A stretch of DNA of 64,000 bases, from the NCBI GenBank assembly GCA_017590115.1, contig JAGGNK010006448.1, forward strand, positions 2,057,849 through 2,121,848. Reading direction: 5' to 3'. The DNA is from Montifringilla adamsi (lineage: Eukaryota; Chordata; Aves; Passeriformes; Passeridae). The position numbers were made by a program, and so were the translations under genes. This document shows, one piece after another, positions 49,413-60,930 of the stretch; the stretch's first letter is position 1, and each line of letters begins with the position of its first letter. The notes below the pieces were generated by a model. That model worked only from the letters and a program-made list of their open reading frames with translations. It was not told the DNA's origin and did no database searches.

Positions 49413-51010
49413 TATCAGGCCATTCCTGACTCCTATAGCAGGGAGTCCACTGTGTCTTTGATAAGTGGCTATCGATGTACTGGATATCACCACCACTCCT
49501 GCAAATTACAGCCAGTGAACTAACATTTGCTCACTATTTCTCTGAGTTGAGTTCAAGCATGAAATTGCTATCAATGCCATCCTTACTTCCTTCCAAACCC
49601 CTTCCTGCTAGGATAGTCAAGGAAAATATTTTAAGCCCTGAAAGCTCCTTGAAGTTTATGGGTACATGGCCATCCATGTGAATCAAACTAAAGCTGACAA
49701 TCCCAAAGGGCCACATTAGTTTTCCCACAAAAACACATGAATGTAGCACTTCTGTCCCACACTTGGCAGGTTATTCATTTATTTTAATTTGCAGCAACCG
49801 TGACTGAGTTACATTCATCTTCCCAGATGTTGTTAGTGATGAAAGCTGAAGGAACAAGTCTTCTGATGTTGATGTACTGTGTGCCAAACCTCATCTTGAG
49901 CCCCTGGCTCCTGCTGTACTTTTCTTGTGTCTGTACTGCTGCCTTGTGATAAATGAAACTTGCAGAATCACACGTACTGTGGTACAGGAACAAGCATCTC
50001 GTCTGGGGAGTGGTCAGTGCTGGAGGCTAAAAACTTGGGCTGTGTGTACATCTGCGGAGGCTCATGTATTAACTACAGTAAAGTTATTATAACTAAAGCA
50101 AAGGTGCTGAGGCTTTGATTACAAATGTCAAACAAAATGGGAAACAAAGCAAGGCTGAGGAAGGAAAAAGGCCCCAGCCCTGTGTTCTCCTCCCCCCACT
50201 CATCACAAGCAGCTTTTCTGTCTTTGTTTTATTAGCTCCAAAAGCTTTTGCAGTCTTGCCTTCTTGGCACACTTGTAAAGTCCTGGGAAGCTCAGAGTTT
50301 TCTCTCAGTTACACTGAAAACCCACAGATGGTCTAAATGATCGTTTGTAAATAAATGAATAATCAGAACCAAAAAAGCTCTGCAGAAACCCTCTACCAGC
50401 CTTTTCTAATTTTCCACAAAACGCCTCAGAAACAGATTGCATACTTCACCAGCAGACTGAAACAGCCATGTTACCAATTTGCACAGATGGAGATCAATTT
50501 AGTCTCAGCTAATTCAGGGTTTTCAATTTCCACGAAGCTCCTTCCCGCTGGAAGCAGCGAAGCACCAGACCTCTGTTTGCTGAATGAGAGACGGGCACCA
50601 AAGGAGCAGCTCCCATTTCCTGCTCACATCCCTTGCCTGCAGACCCATCCATCAGCCTGGATGTGAGACAAACCCCCCAGCACAACTGAGGCTAAACCTC
50701 TGCTTTCATGTCCCTGCTGTGCCCTGGGGCTCTGCCTCTGTCCACGCCTGGGTGCTGAGGTGATGGCGTGGTGTGCAGCGCCCCAGGCTGTCCTTGGACC
50801 CCTCTGTCATGAGGGAGGCCACACTGTCTCCTATGGGATGCTCTTTGCAGTCCAGGCTTGGGGTGAACACCTGCTGGCAGAGGGGAAGGTGAGAACAGGT
50901 CAGGTCTGGGGGCACGCGGGGCTTTAGAGCACTCCTTAAAGCACCAGCTCAGGTGAGGGGGACAGGCATAGAAGGAGTCTGAGAATTCATCTCCTCCCCT
51001 GACCTTTTAT
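49413..51010. other. Unannotated region
   Basis: No gene or repeat is recognised between two minus-strand CR1 copies. Open frames of 70-103 codons at 49.5-50.9 kb occur on both strands without motifs. Confidence 0.45.
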
Positions 51011-51178
51011 AGGATCATAAAATGGTTTGGGTTGGAAAGCACCTTAAAGATCGTCTTGTTCCAGTTGCCTTGCCATGGGCAGGGGCGCTTTCCACTAGGC
51101 CAAAGCCCCATCCAACATGGCCTGTGACATTTCTAGGGATGTGGCACCCATTTCAGCTCTAACATCTCAAAGTAAAGG
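51011..51178 (-). mobile_element. CR1: CR1 LINE fragment, minus strand, 3' UTR
   Basis: The plus strand shows the antisense CR1 end: 'aggatcataaaatggtttg', 'ggttggaaagcaccttaaag', a 'gccatgggcaggggc' block, and 'ccaaagccccatccaaca'. The inner (5') part decays after 'tttctagggatgtggcac', with 'taacatctcaaagtaaag' probably being a deleted form of the ORF2 end. No open frame remains. Confidence 0.92.
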
Positions 51179-51279
51179 GCTGCTACTCAGCTGTTGCACA
51201 CCTACAGGAATAACTGGCTCCTATATATATTCCCAGTAGTGCTCCTGGTGCCCCCACTACCTTTAGAAAGAGCTAGTCA

Positions 51280-51388
51280 GCGCACACCTACATACGTGCA
51301 TACAGTGCGTGCATATGTGCGTGTATAAATACACATATATACGTACCAAGCAGATATATGCATGTTCCTGCATGCCCATACGTGCTAG
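51280..51388. repeat. Degenerate alternating purine-pyrimidine tract
   Basis: About 100 bases made largely of CATACGTGCATAC, GTGCGTGCATATGTGCGTG, ACACATATATACGTAC and ATATATGCATG segments. Short YR-step runs are joined by brief breaks. Such sequence is the classical type able to form left-handed (Z) DNA, and it probably derives from an old CA/TA microsatellite. It also holds several CpGs in a window otherwise poor in them. Confidence 0.8.
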
Positions 51389-52887
51389 CAGCCACAACTC
51401 AGATGTCAGTGTAGACAAAGCAGGTATTTAAGGATAAATGAGGAATTAAAGCAGCTTGATCTGCTGGATAAAGCAATAGCTGGGGAACAGTTGCATCCTG
51501 CTTCCCACATCAGCCAGCCCTCTCTTTCGGCAGCACATTTCCATGAGGCTGTGGACATAGAAGAGGAAGCAATTTCACAGCAAATCCTCTGCTGTCCCAA
51601 CCTCGGCCATGAGCAGAGAGGCTACCTGTCATCTTGCTGATGAAGGAATTTCACTGTCCCTCTTCCAAGTCTGCCAGCTCAGAAATGGTGACATGTTGTT
51701 GCAGCAGCCAGGGCTCATTTGCCTCTGCTGAAATGGAATGGCACAGCAGGATGGCCATGATCCTCCTGGTGGAAAAGATTGAGATATTTTCAACCTCAAA
51801 ATTAGACACAGGGTCTTAGCTAAGCTGCCACAATGGTTATTTTATTAATGCTATTTGCAGTAGATTCTCTTCTACATATGTAATGTATTCAATTAATGTA
51901 TTTAATTGTACTTTTCCAGCCAGAGTCTGCAAGATGGAGAGGGAAAACTCCTTGCCATAGCTGAAGGCTTCTGTGTTTGCATCCAGTCCCAGGGAGGTTG
52001 CTCAGCCACCAGAGCTGCTGCACCTGCTATGCTGCATGTGCCACATTTACAATCCAGTTGATCATGGGAGAGGGAGATTTAATAACTCCTTAAAAACTGC
52101 ATGCCACACCCTCTTCAGGGCATTGCATTTTAAAGAAACACAGAGGGGAGCCCATAATAAATGTTACAAGGGGAAATACCTGTGACTGATAAGAAGCTGA
52201 GCGGATGACAAATCACAAAAGCCTCCAGAGAACCCCTCAGGAGCAGATAACCTTGAGACGTACCTGTATATAAAGATTAAACAGCAACCCAAGCTCAGCA
52301 GAGATTTATAGCGTTTTGCAAGCCTCTTGGTTTCACTGTTTGCTTTTGCAGTAGTTTCTGGACTTTATTGTTAGTTTCTGTCTGTTAATATTCTGCACAG
52401 GCCCAAAAATACAGGTGTAGAGAAGTCACCCCAGAAAAAAACAAAGAATTTATTTGAAATATTTTACAAGGAGGTTTTATAGATCAATATCCCCAGCAAA
52501 TGAGAAAGATAACCAGGAAAGGGCACAGTGCACCTGTGAGCAAGGTTGTGCAAAGATACAAATGAAAACATAAAGGATAAAATGTATTGACATGTTTCAG
52601 CTTACTGGCTAAGTCTGGTTATTCATTCCTTTGTAAGGGCAGGTCCAGATATTATGGGCTATATATTTTTGGTAAGACAAGTATGTGAGGCAGTAAATGC
52701 CTTTGTGAGTACGCTTCAACAGGAAGGGTATGGCTACTGCTGCTATCTGGGGCCTCTCACAGAAAATACCCATGGGTACAAAAACCCTGGTCAGTTACAG
52801 ACTGGGACAAAACCTCAACCAGAGAGCCTGCTCTGCCCAATGGCCCAAGCGAGAGGGAGGGACTCCAAATGGCCAGGTGCTGTTATG
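51389..52887. other. Unannotated region
   Basis: No gene or repeat is recognised. A 15-base match to the start of U6 snRNA at 51526-51540 does not extend. Sequence from about 52650 shares an open frame with the following CR1 piece, but I cannot assign it to CR1 by motif. Confidence 0.45.
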
Positions 52888-53097
52888 AATATCAGGAAAC
52901 ATTTTCTCAGTGTAAGGGTGGCTGACCCCTGGCACAGGTTGCCTAGCAAGGCTGTGGAGCCTTCATCCTTGCAGATTCTCAAAAGCCATCTGGACACCAT
53001 CCTGGCAATTGGCCCTAGGTGTCCCTGTTTGAGCAGGGGGCTTGGACTACATGCCCTCCAGAGGTCACTGCCAACCCCAAACATTCTGTGATTCTGG
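52888..53097 (+). mobile_element. CR1: CR1 LINE fragment, 3' end
   Basis: The plus-strand frame reads 'NIRKHFLSVRVADPWHRLP', the usual CR1 ORF2 tail (R-x-F-F...V-x-x-W-x-R-L-P). It continues in frame through the region normally giving 'AVEPSSLQILKSHLD', then the 3' UTR blocks 'cttggactacatgccctcca' and 'gaggtcactgccaacccc', and ends with ATTCTGTGATTCTGG. The open frame extends upstream to 52654 (145 codons in all), but the upstream part is not clearly CR1. The final octamers are well preserved. Confidence 0.94.
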
Positions 53098-54935
53098 CAC
53101 TTTTTGCCTAACTACTGAGTCACTCCAGCTTCAGTCAAATGTCTCTGGCTCTTTGTCTATTTAAAGGGTTTAACTCTGCCTAGTTTGCTAGGATGTGAGG
53201 GCTGTTTAGGGACTGGTTTCCACAGCATGCACCGCAGGCACTGCTGAAGAGACCAGTTACATCAGTGGCAGCCTGGACCACAGTGCTGGCCTCACTTTGG
53301 AAAGGACAAATACTTGGCCACCACCAACATGCTTTTCTCCCCTAGCATTGTCCTTTCAACTCCCAACCAAAATCTCATGCCACCAGGCCACAGTGCAGCA
53401 AGCAGATGTGGCAGACAGACCTCTCACATGGATGATCTTCCCTGTTAGAGGCCGGACATGAGGACTTGCACTCTGAATCCATGGGTGAAAGTCTGCACTT
53501 CCAGAACTCCATCTGGGAGGCAGGCAATCTCCCTGGGTTCAAGGATGATGCCGATGTGACTTTTTCTCCACGTAGAGAGGGAACTGTGCTTATCTGATCT
53601 AGTAACTCAACGTGCAAAGTTGAAGGTGGTTACCAGCGGCCACTCCTTGTCATGCTCACGGAGAGCCAGACGTGCCCCGTGCGAAGTACTTAACATAACA
53701 TGCCAGCTTTTCATTCCAAGTGGACTGTTCAATAACAAAGCAGGAAAAAGGGGGAGGGATTACAGGACAATTGAGCAGTTGTTTGTGCAAGTGGAAGAAA
53801 TAACTTTTCAGGAACAGGGCATGGGTCAGGGCAGAGGACGGTGTGGGCGTTCACTGAGGAGGTCAGACTAAACAGGCAGTGATGCATTTTATACTTATGT
53901 CACTCTTGGGAGAAAAAATGAAATTAAACACACACAGGACACTGAGGAAGAACAAACAACTTATTGTGTGGAAAGCAGAAGTGCTTTGGAAGGGCCAATG
54001 CCACTATCTGGTTTTTAAATTCATCATTGGTTTGAGAGATGGAAGATCTGTTATAGCACAGATTTGGTTGAGAAACATCTCTTCATAAGGCTCAAAGGTC
54101 TCCAAATCACTTTGTTTACTCATTTATCTGCCTGTAACCATGTAACACTGTGCCTTCTAGTAGAAAAATGATCATATTCGTTAAAAGTAAGCCAATGGGA
54201 ATTCAGGGGAAGGGGAAAATGAATTTTAAGGAGAAATTTCACCAATAAGGGTGCTGTGTGGCTCCAAGCCTCTCACTGTACATCCAGTCATCCTAGACTG
54301 GCTCAAACATAAAGGAAGCTTTTTTATGGAAGGGCCAGACACAAGGGAGAAGCCCACCTAGGCAGGAGAGTGTCCCTAGGAGCAATTGCAAATACCAACT
54401 CTCTTCAACCAGGTATGAACTTGCAATTTCCAGTGTGCCACTGCCCTCCTCCAGCAGCTGTTCCTTCACTTCAGGGGCACACAGTGGACAAACCCTCTCC
54501 TGGCTGCACCAGTACCTCAGAGATGCTGCACATCCATGGCACCAGCCTCCCCACACACAGGGAAAGGAGAGGGGCAGAAGTAAAGGGCTCCCCTTTTAAA
54601 GTACTTGGGGTATTCAGATTATATAGTAATGCAAAATATTTTTATATCATCCCAGGACATTTTTGTTTATACTGCTGAGTGCTATTTTATTTGTTCCAGC
54701 TTTGCCACAGATGCACAAATTCTGTGAAAGGAGAAAGAATGTCTACTCTCTATGGTGGCTTTTAAAAAATCAGAAGAGCAAGTAAAATCCATTTCTTAAG
54801 CAAACATTCCATTAAAAAAATCACTATATGCTTATAGAAAACAAAGATTTAATTTTAAAAAGTTAGTATCTAGGTATTCCAGAAGGTTTGAGTCATCCAC
54901 AGTAATAATTAGGGGGTTTGTTCCATACAAAATGC
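53098..54935. other. Unannotated region
   Basis: No gene or repeat family is recognised. Overlapping frames of about 100 (+) and 87 (-) codons at 54.3-54.7 kb have no real motif. Confidence 0.45.
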
Positions 54936-56150
54936 TTTATTTAACCTTCATGCCTCCATTCAGATAATTGTACAAATGCATACATTTAAAGGTTTAAACT
55001 CTATTTCAATTCACAGCTCAATTCATAGGAAAGTTGAATACAGAAAAGCAATGCACCAACAAAATATGTCTGAGACACCATTTAAAACGATAACACTTGT
55101 TCATTTAAATCTTTGAGAATAGAGTGGAATAATCATCCTCTGACAGAATTTCATTAGGGGACTCCCTTTACATTATCATAGGGCAAAAATCACCTTTTTA
55201 CAGTAAGAGGAAAAAAAGCTCTGAGTATATTTACAATACATACACTATACATAAATACAAGAACAACACTTACATAATATTAATAAACTTATAACATAGG
55301 CATTGCCTAAACACTACATAGTATATAAATGCAGAGGAAACTATTGGGAAATTAGATCTTCAGAAGTTTACTTTAAGTTTTGAAGAAAAGTAATTTTTGT
55401 ATTTAAAAGCTTTTGAAAAGAAGGCAAAAGAAAGTCTAAAAAACTAATAGGTTTGCCTGCTAGCACTGGTATTTTTATTCCTTTTAAATGTAGGAGCTTT
55501 ATTGACACTACTATCTCTATGGGGTTACCGATAATGGCCCTCCCTTTCGCATCTTATCTAGGAAAAAGATTGAGGTGCTGTACACACTAATTCCATTGCT
55601 GTGAAGCTTCAGTCCCAAATGAACCGCTTGGTAAACTACGGGATGTTTTTGTATTTTTACACAGGAGGATCAAATGAACACTCATTGGTACATACAACAG
55701 TAATGACCTGATTACAAGGAACAATTTGGGGCCAAATACAATCCCATCCTTAGGTTTTCATTCAAATAACACCGTGGGGGAATTTGCTTCGTCCATAAGT
55801 AACTTGGCCAAGAATGATATTTTTCAGTATTGTTGTTTTTTCCTGAACACAGCTGAAAGAACTTTCTGATTTAATGGTATTTTTGACCCCACATGTCGAT
55901 AGCAGTGTCCAAGTCTCTCTTTCCCTTGATGTGTATGAAATGCATGTGCCTGTGTGTGGGTTGAAGGTCTTAAGGCTGATGGTGCATGAAACTTAAGTAA
56001 TTCATTACTGTCTCTGTGTATACTCTACAAATGTGCAAATGGGAAATACAGCTTCGTAAGGACAGACAGAAGGTCAAGAGAGCATATTGTGTAGGTGTTC
56101 AGTGAAGAACTTACATTACCAAGGAAGCCATGTATAGGACAATCAGGAAA
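54936..56150 (-). other. 3'-UTR-like AT-rich block (speculative)
   Basis: On the minus strand this block has an AATAAA at 54941-54936, further AATAAA hexamers near 55466 and 55498, and a UGUAAAUA (Pumilio-type) motif near 55235, all in an AU-rich context. This is how a long vertebrate 3' UTR or noncoding transcript end can look. Base composition alone would give some of these. No upstream minus-strand coding exon is recognised to the right, so the call is tentative. Confidence 0.18.
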
Positions 56151-56740
56151 GAAATCAACCATGTGTTTTTTTTTTTAACATGGAAATGTGGCAGTGAAAA
56201 AGTCTGAAACCAGAAATGACAACAACTCTGAATCGTCTAAAATATTAGTTCAGCCATGAAGATTTGGCTCAAGCTGTCTTTCCAAAGCTCTTTTATACCT
56301 AGAAAGGCAGGGGGAGGGAGAAGAGTGGTATCTGAACCTGTGTATTTCATGGTTGATGCTTATGACAATCCATCAAAGCCATTGCCTATGGTCCCAAATC
56401 AGACACTGAATTAATGTTTTTATATGCTGAGGTCACAGCACAGAGCAAGGTTTAGTGAGCCAATGTGTGAACCACCCCTTCTTTTACTTCTGAGAGCATC
56501 TTGACTCACTGAAACTTCTGACTCTGAATTGGGAAAGATGTTGCAGTTCATTCATATGCACAACAGGATCTCAAGTAATTTTTTGTATTCTTATTTTCAT
56601 AATAGCTAAAATTCACATGCCCAGCTTTGTTTCTCTGGAGGACTGAAGAACTCTGTATTGAATAATGCAGAAGTTTTCACAAGTGTAACTATTTCATAAT
56701 TCAAAGTCAGTGAACACGAGCTGCTATAGAATAATGCTTG
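56151..56740. other. Unannotated region
   Basis: Nothing is recognised except a short T-run at about 56167-56176. Confidence 0.45.
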
Positions 56741-56928
56741 CAAAGCAAAAAAAAACCAAAAAAAAAAAAACCAAAAAAAAACCCAAAAAACCCCAAAACA
56801 AACAAAAAACACACACCAAAAACCAAACCAAAATAAAAAAACCCCAGACTCAAATAAAACAAAAAAGCCCCAAAAAGTAAAATCAAAACAAAACAGACTA
56901 AAAAAAAAAAAACCCAAAAAAAAGAAGA
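56741..56928 (+). repeat. A-rich (A)nCC low-complexity tract
   Basis: About 190 bases almost devoid of T and G: A-runs broken by CC, CCC or CCCC, with CAAA, CACACACC and AACCAAACC patches. The opposite strand translates to Phe/Trp/Gly-rich runs of no meaning. I see no element body next to it, so it is not obviously a retrocopy tail. Tracts of this kind are familiar in songbird assemblies, which is part of the reason for suggesting a passerine. Confidence 0.95.
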
Positions 56929-58838
56929 ACCCTTACTCAAGAGTCTGCTTTTCAGAATGAAGGGGAAAAAACCTGTCTCATTTTGGGATGGTGAAGACAA
57001 GGCGCCCTTTCCTGAGAAGAACTAACACATGCAGGGCTGGAATCAGCCAAACCTTCCAACACAGCAGCTTTCTAAGGGTGCCCCCTCGCTGTGTTGTTGC
57101 TCCAGAATGGAGAACAGAACACTCCTCTCCAAAAAGGGCTCAGGTACTGGGTAAGAAACTAAATTCCTTTGTCCTTTTGACGACACATTCCCTGGTGCTC
57201 TCCTGAAATCCCCAGCATGAGCTGTGCTTAATATCTGGAGATAAGCGCAGAACAACCAAACAAGTATATGCATGTTCTGATGGGATTATTTCTGCCAGTG
57301 GTTAACATTTCAATTTGCTACTGAATGAGCAACTTTGTCACATAATTAACTCATGTTCATGAATACCTAATTGTTACACGTGTGTCCACGTCCACTTTTT
57401 TTTTGGGGTGGGGGTTGTTTTTGGACCTGCACTCATGATCGTCTGTGCATGAGCCTCAGTGAGACTCTAGCAGCAACCCACTCATGGCAGCAGATGCCTA
57501 AACAAAATGCAGGATTTCTCAAATACAAAATTTTGCCTGGATAAATTACAGGTACAAATTCAGAGGACAGAAAGCAATCTTCCTTGGCAAAGGCATCAGG
57601 ACAACCAGTTACATTTTGATTTCCAATAAATTAATTTTTAAAAATAGAAGAAGCATGAGGGCTGGCATTACACTGCTATTTTAAGAATCCATTAGCAGTA
57701 GTTAATATTTACAAAAAAACTGAGAAAAAATAAGAGTGCAAGAGTCACAGCTGGCCATTTTCTGGTAAGATCAATTAGTCTACTGATGCCAATGTTTAGG
57801 CCACTCAATATAAAAATCTCCATACTTCATTTTAGGAATATTGACTTCTTGTTTGCTATTCAAATAGTCTCTAGACAGACAGTCCCCAATTTTTCACTCA
57901 TTTGTCCCCAAAAGAAAGCGAAGTGATATATTTTGTCCACTCATGAAGTCAACCAAGATGATATTAAATACTATGAGCATTACATGATGAAGAGAAAGGA
58001 GACATAAGGTGAACTCTTGTGTTTCCAGAGTTCAATGCAGAGGATTTTTCAAGAGAATCCCTGTTCTTTCATATTCCCTAAAAAAAAAGCTCCATTGGGC
58101 TTATTGCTGGTTTTGGATTACTTCACTAGAGAATACCCTGGATACATGGGCATAACCAACATAAATTGGGAAGAAATTCCCTAAAACATTGCTCTGACAA
58201 CGACTTCCAATCACACCTACTGAGAATTGGTACAGCTACAAGTCACTTGTAAACTAAGATTTATTTTCTTCTTACAAATATATGACAGATGTTATCTGAG
58301 AAAATAACTAAACCTCTAACACAGTATCTCAACATGTGAACATACAAATGGCACTTTGTGTTTGTTTCTGTGCTGCATTATTGTTCTCCAAGTAAAATTT
58401 CATTTTCACCTTACTGTTAACAGAATCCCATTAAGTTATTGCTGTGTAAAAGTATAGGAACACCCCATCAGTTCTAATTACAGGCACTTTCAGTTTCTGT
58501 TTCACCTCTAAAATAGATTTCAGGCTATCTCACTGAAGTGTATGTGTATTTTAAATGTCAGAACTGTCCTGCTACAATGGAAATTCTTGACATGTTACTG
58601 CACCTAGAAGACTAAACTCCCCTGGAATCAGCAAAAAGCAGCTGCCTATTTCAGCTCTGCAACCTTTAATCAGGATGCACTGTAGTTGGGGAAATACAAG
58701 AAGAAATAAAATCATATGAGTGTTTGCCATTCCTGTATCTGCAGTTCATTCTAAAATGCCAGAAGGAAAAAAGAAATCACAAACCGACAAACCTTTCATA
58801 TGGTTTTCATTTTAAGTGTTTTTTTTTCCTTTATTCAG
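56929..58838. other. Unannotated region
   Basis: No gene or repeat family is recognised. There is a short T-run followed by a G-run near 57397-57417. Confidence 0.45.
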
Positions 58839-59045
58839 TCAAAGACATTGAGCATTGACTTATTTGACACGGAAGGACCCAGTATAACTTTGCTATATCA
58901 AACACCATCTGCAAAACAGCAAAGAAGTGGCCACTCCATTTTGCAGAGAAAACACACTCTGATAAAACAGAACAATTTACTTCTTGTGTTTTGTGTTTTA
59001 GCTTTGCAAGGCATTATCCTAACAGTCTTCTGATGAAAACTGAAG
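58839..59045 (+). other. Candidate exon (speculative)
   Basis: A long pyrimidine tract ending in TTTATTCAG (AG at 58837-58838) is followed by 64 open codons and then TGATGA, and a donor-like GAAG|GTAAGG at 59045/59046. The segment is 207 bases, a multiple of three. The conceptual peptide is polar for about 45 residues and then has a hydrophobic stretch (LLLVFCVLALQGIILTVF) that could span a membrane. I recognise no family. The in-frame stop four codons before the donor means it could only be an untranslated or alternative exon, or chance. A second acceptor-like 'gtgttttag' near 58999 would give a 44-base alternative. Confidence 0.2.
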
Positions 59046-60130
59046 GTAAGGTTTAAAATTGTTTAAAATTTTATTTCATTTCAGCTATTTAACACCCCAC
59101 GTAAAACTGAGTTTGAAAATACTTTTCCATTATCACATGTATTACAGAATATTTTAACTGTTGCAAGTATAGCAAAATACTTTCAAGTTACTTTGATTTC
59201 TAAAGATGCAGTATCCTTACAGTTACATTTTTATGCCAAAACTTGATTTATTGTGTAGAATTTAAGCCTTTTCAGTGTTCCAGTGGGCATGACTTCATAA
59301 GCATACATAACACAGCAACTGCTACGCTATAGCAAAACTGTGAAAATACAACAATTTCTTTGTGCAATTCTCCAGTCACATATCAGATGCAAAGGCATAA
59401 CACAATAACATGACCTGGTTTCTTAAGGTAGTATGTTCTGTATCAGTGTTTATTTAAAATTCTTTATTTTCTGTCCTTTTTTGTTTGGTTGGTTTTTTTT
59501 TCCCCTAAATTTTAATTTTAAATAAACTTGTTTATTACCTGCACATGGGTAGAGACACTTGGAAGTGCTGAGAATATGCATGAGTGTAAGGATAAGCATG
59601 TGGGAACAGCATGGATTTACTGAATGATCTTAAGACTTGACTGCTGTGGAAGACACAGTTTCACACGATGACCTTACCAAACTCAAATTCAAACTAAAAA
59701 GTGGGATACTGTTAGTCACACCTACTCTGATTTTGAGGTATCCACCTTCAATAAAGGGGAAAGAGATTTTTTTACATTAAACAGCATTTATTACAGAATT
59801 TATATTTATAAATGGCAACTAGAATACATTTTCAATATGGTTAATGGAAAACGAGACTTAGGATCACTGTTATTCTCATTATTAAAGGGGAGAAAGGCTG
59901 TCCAGCTATTTGTCTATGCTCTGCACTGCAAGTTTACCTGAACATCAACATCACTGATGTAATTTTCAACACTGTTAATTCTGTTATACATTACTTCAGC
60001 AAATTATCATATATACAAGTCAGTCTAAATCTATTTAATTAATTATGTAAGCATGAGAGATAATAAGGAATACTGCATCTTCATCCCAAGTAAAAACTGC
60101 TGTTGCAATGAGCCGATTTTACAGTGCTGA
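59046..60130. other. Unannotated AT-rich region
   Basis: No gene or repeat is recognised. There is a small GTTTAAAATT direct repeat at 59051-59072 and a T/G-rich patch near 59476-59505. Confidence 0.45.
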
Positions 60131-60180
60131 ATATAAGGGGTGCTCAAAAAATAATGACACAATTAAAAATTTTTAAAAGT
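60131..60180. mobile_element. Possible mariner-like terminal sequence
   Basis: A TATAAGGGGTGCTCAAAAAA motif followed by TAATGACAC looks like the terminal repeats of some Tc1/mariner elements (TA target, GGGTGYTCAAAAAGTAATG-type end). I find no matching inverted end nearby and no transposase reading frame, so this is at best a solitary remnant. Resemblance by chance is possible. Confidence 0.2.
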
Positions 60181-60324
60181 TTAGTATCAAAGCTGTTTGC
60201 TCATTACATTTTCCTAAAATGCTAGCTCCTGAGGTTTCCTGACAAATCCATTTAGAACTTTTGACAATACATGAAATGTGACACTTCATGGCATAATTTC
60301 TCTTGCAAGCTGTAACATGCAATG

Positions 60325-60930
60325 TCACAGCATTGTGGATTGAAATCTCTTGTCTTTCTGAAGGAATGAGGGACACTGTATGTTAGTGTATCCCAACTGC
60401 TTAATTAAGATGGTCCTAGTGGATCGTGTCAGGATGAGATCTGGTGCTCCTGCATACCACACATGATGTAAGCTTTTGCCACAGCCATGAATGTCACCCT
60501 GTGGCGGGGTACCTGGATTTTTGAGGAAACTACCCCGGAGCAATTGCCCATGGTCTTTGCATGAGCACAGAAACTTGGCAGGTCTGAACCACAGCGAATA
60601 AAGGCAAAGATACACTGAGGATCTGGGGGACATCAGCTCCACATTCAAACATCCTACTGAGTAACTTCTCTTAAAACACTTCTGAAGGGGACAAAAGCCA
60701 GAAAACAACCCCATGGAGTAATTGGGATCAAAGCCTGCAGGTGCTGGTATGAATGAGAACCTCATCAAGAACCATACTGTGTACTTGAAACCCCACTGCT
60801 GGTTGTGCAAGTCATCTAAGGTAACAGCAGCATGAGAAGCCCTTGCACAGGTGCTGGAGAGGCTGAGGATGTAGTTCCTGCCTGTGCAGTAACAAAATGT
60901 AGCACACGCTCCTCTACCTTTTGGCGTCAT
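60325..60930 (-). other. Longest open frame in the window, 201 codons, unassigned
   Basis: The minus-strand frame starts with ATG at 60930 and ends with TGA at 60327-60325. The product is Cys-, Ser- and Tyr-rich (about 14 Cys), with no clean signal peptide, no repeated cysteine spacing I can match and no recognisable domain. The left end lies about 150 bases from the mariner-like motif, but the product does not look like a transposase (no D,D34D-type block that I can see). Moderate local GC makes long frames easier by chance. It might be a decayed element or retrocopy, or be fortuitous. Confidence 0.15.

Noticed and set aside
51526..51540. TTCGGCAGCACATTT resembles the 5' part of U6 snRNA
   Set aside because: Only about 15 bases match; the following sequence has none of the U6 ACAGAGA or AGC triad context.
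54293..54678. Opposed frames of 87 (-) and 102 (+) codons, one with a C-P-L-C pattern
   Set aside because: A single CxxC-like pattern is not a zinc-binding domain, and the overlap on both strands is explained by local base composition.
55520..55669. 50-codon minus-strand frame with protein-like composition
   Set aside because: Flanked by stops, no ATG near its start, and no pyrimidine tract before the only AG that could act as an acceptor. Frames of this length are common by chance.
55827..56024. 66-codon minus-strand basic frame
   Set aside because: No start codon near the 5' end, in a different frame from its neighbour, no splice signals. Chance is the simplest explanation.
56606..57000. 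Minus-strand frames rich in Phe, Trp and Gly resembling membrane proteins
   Set aside because: They are translations of the A/C low-complexity tract, not genes.
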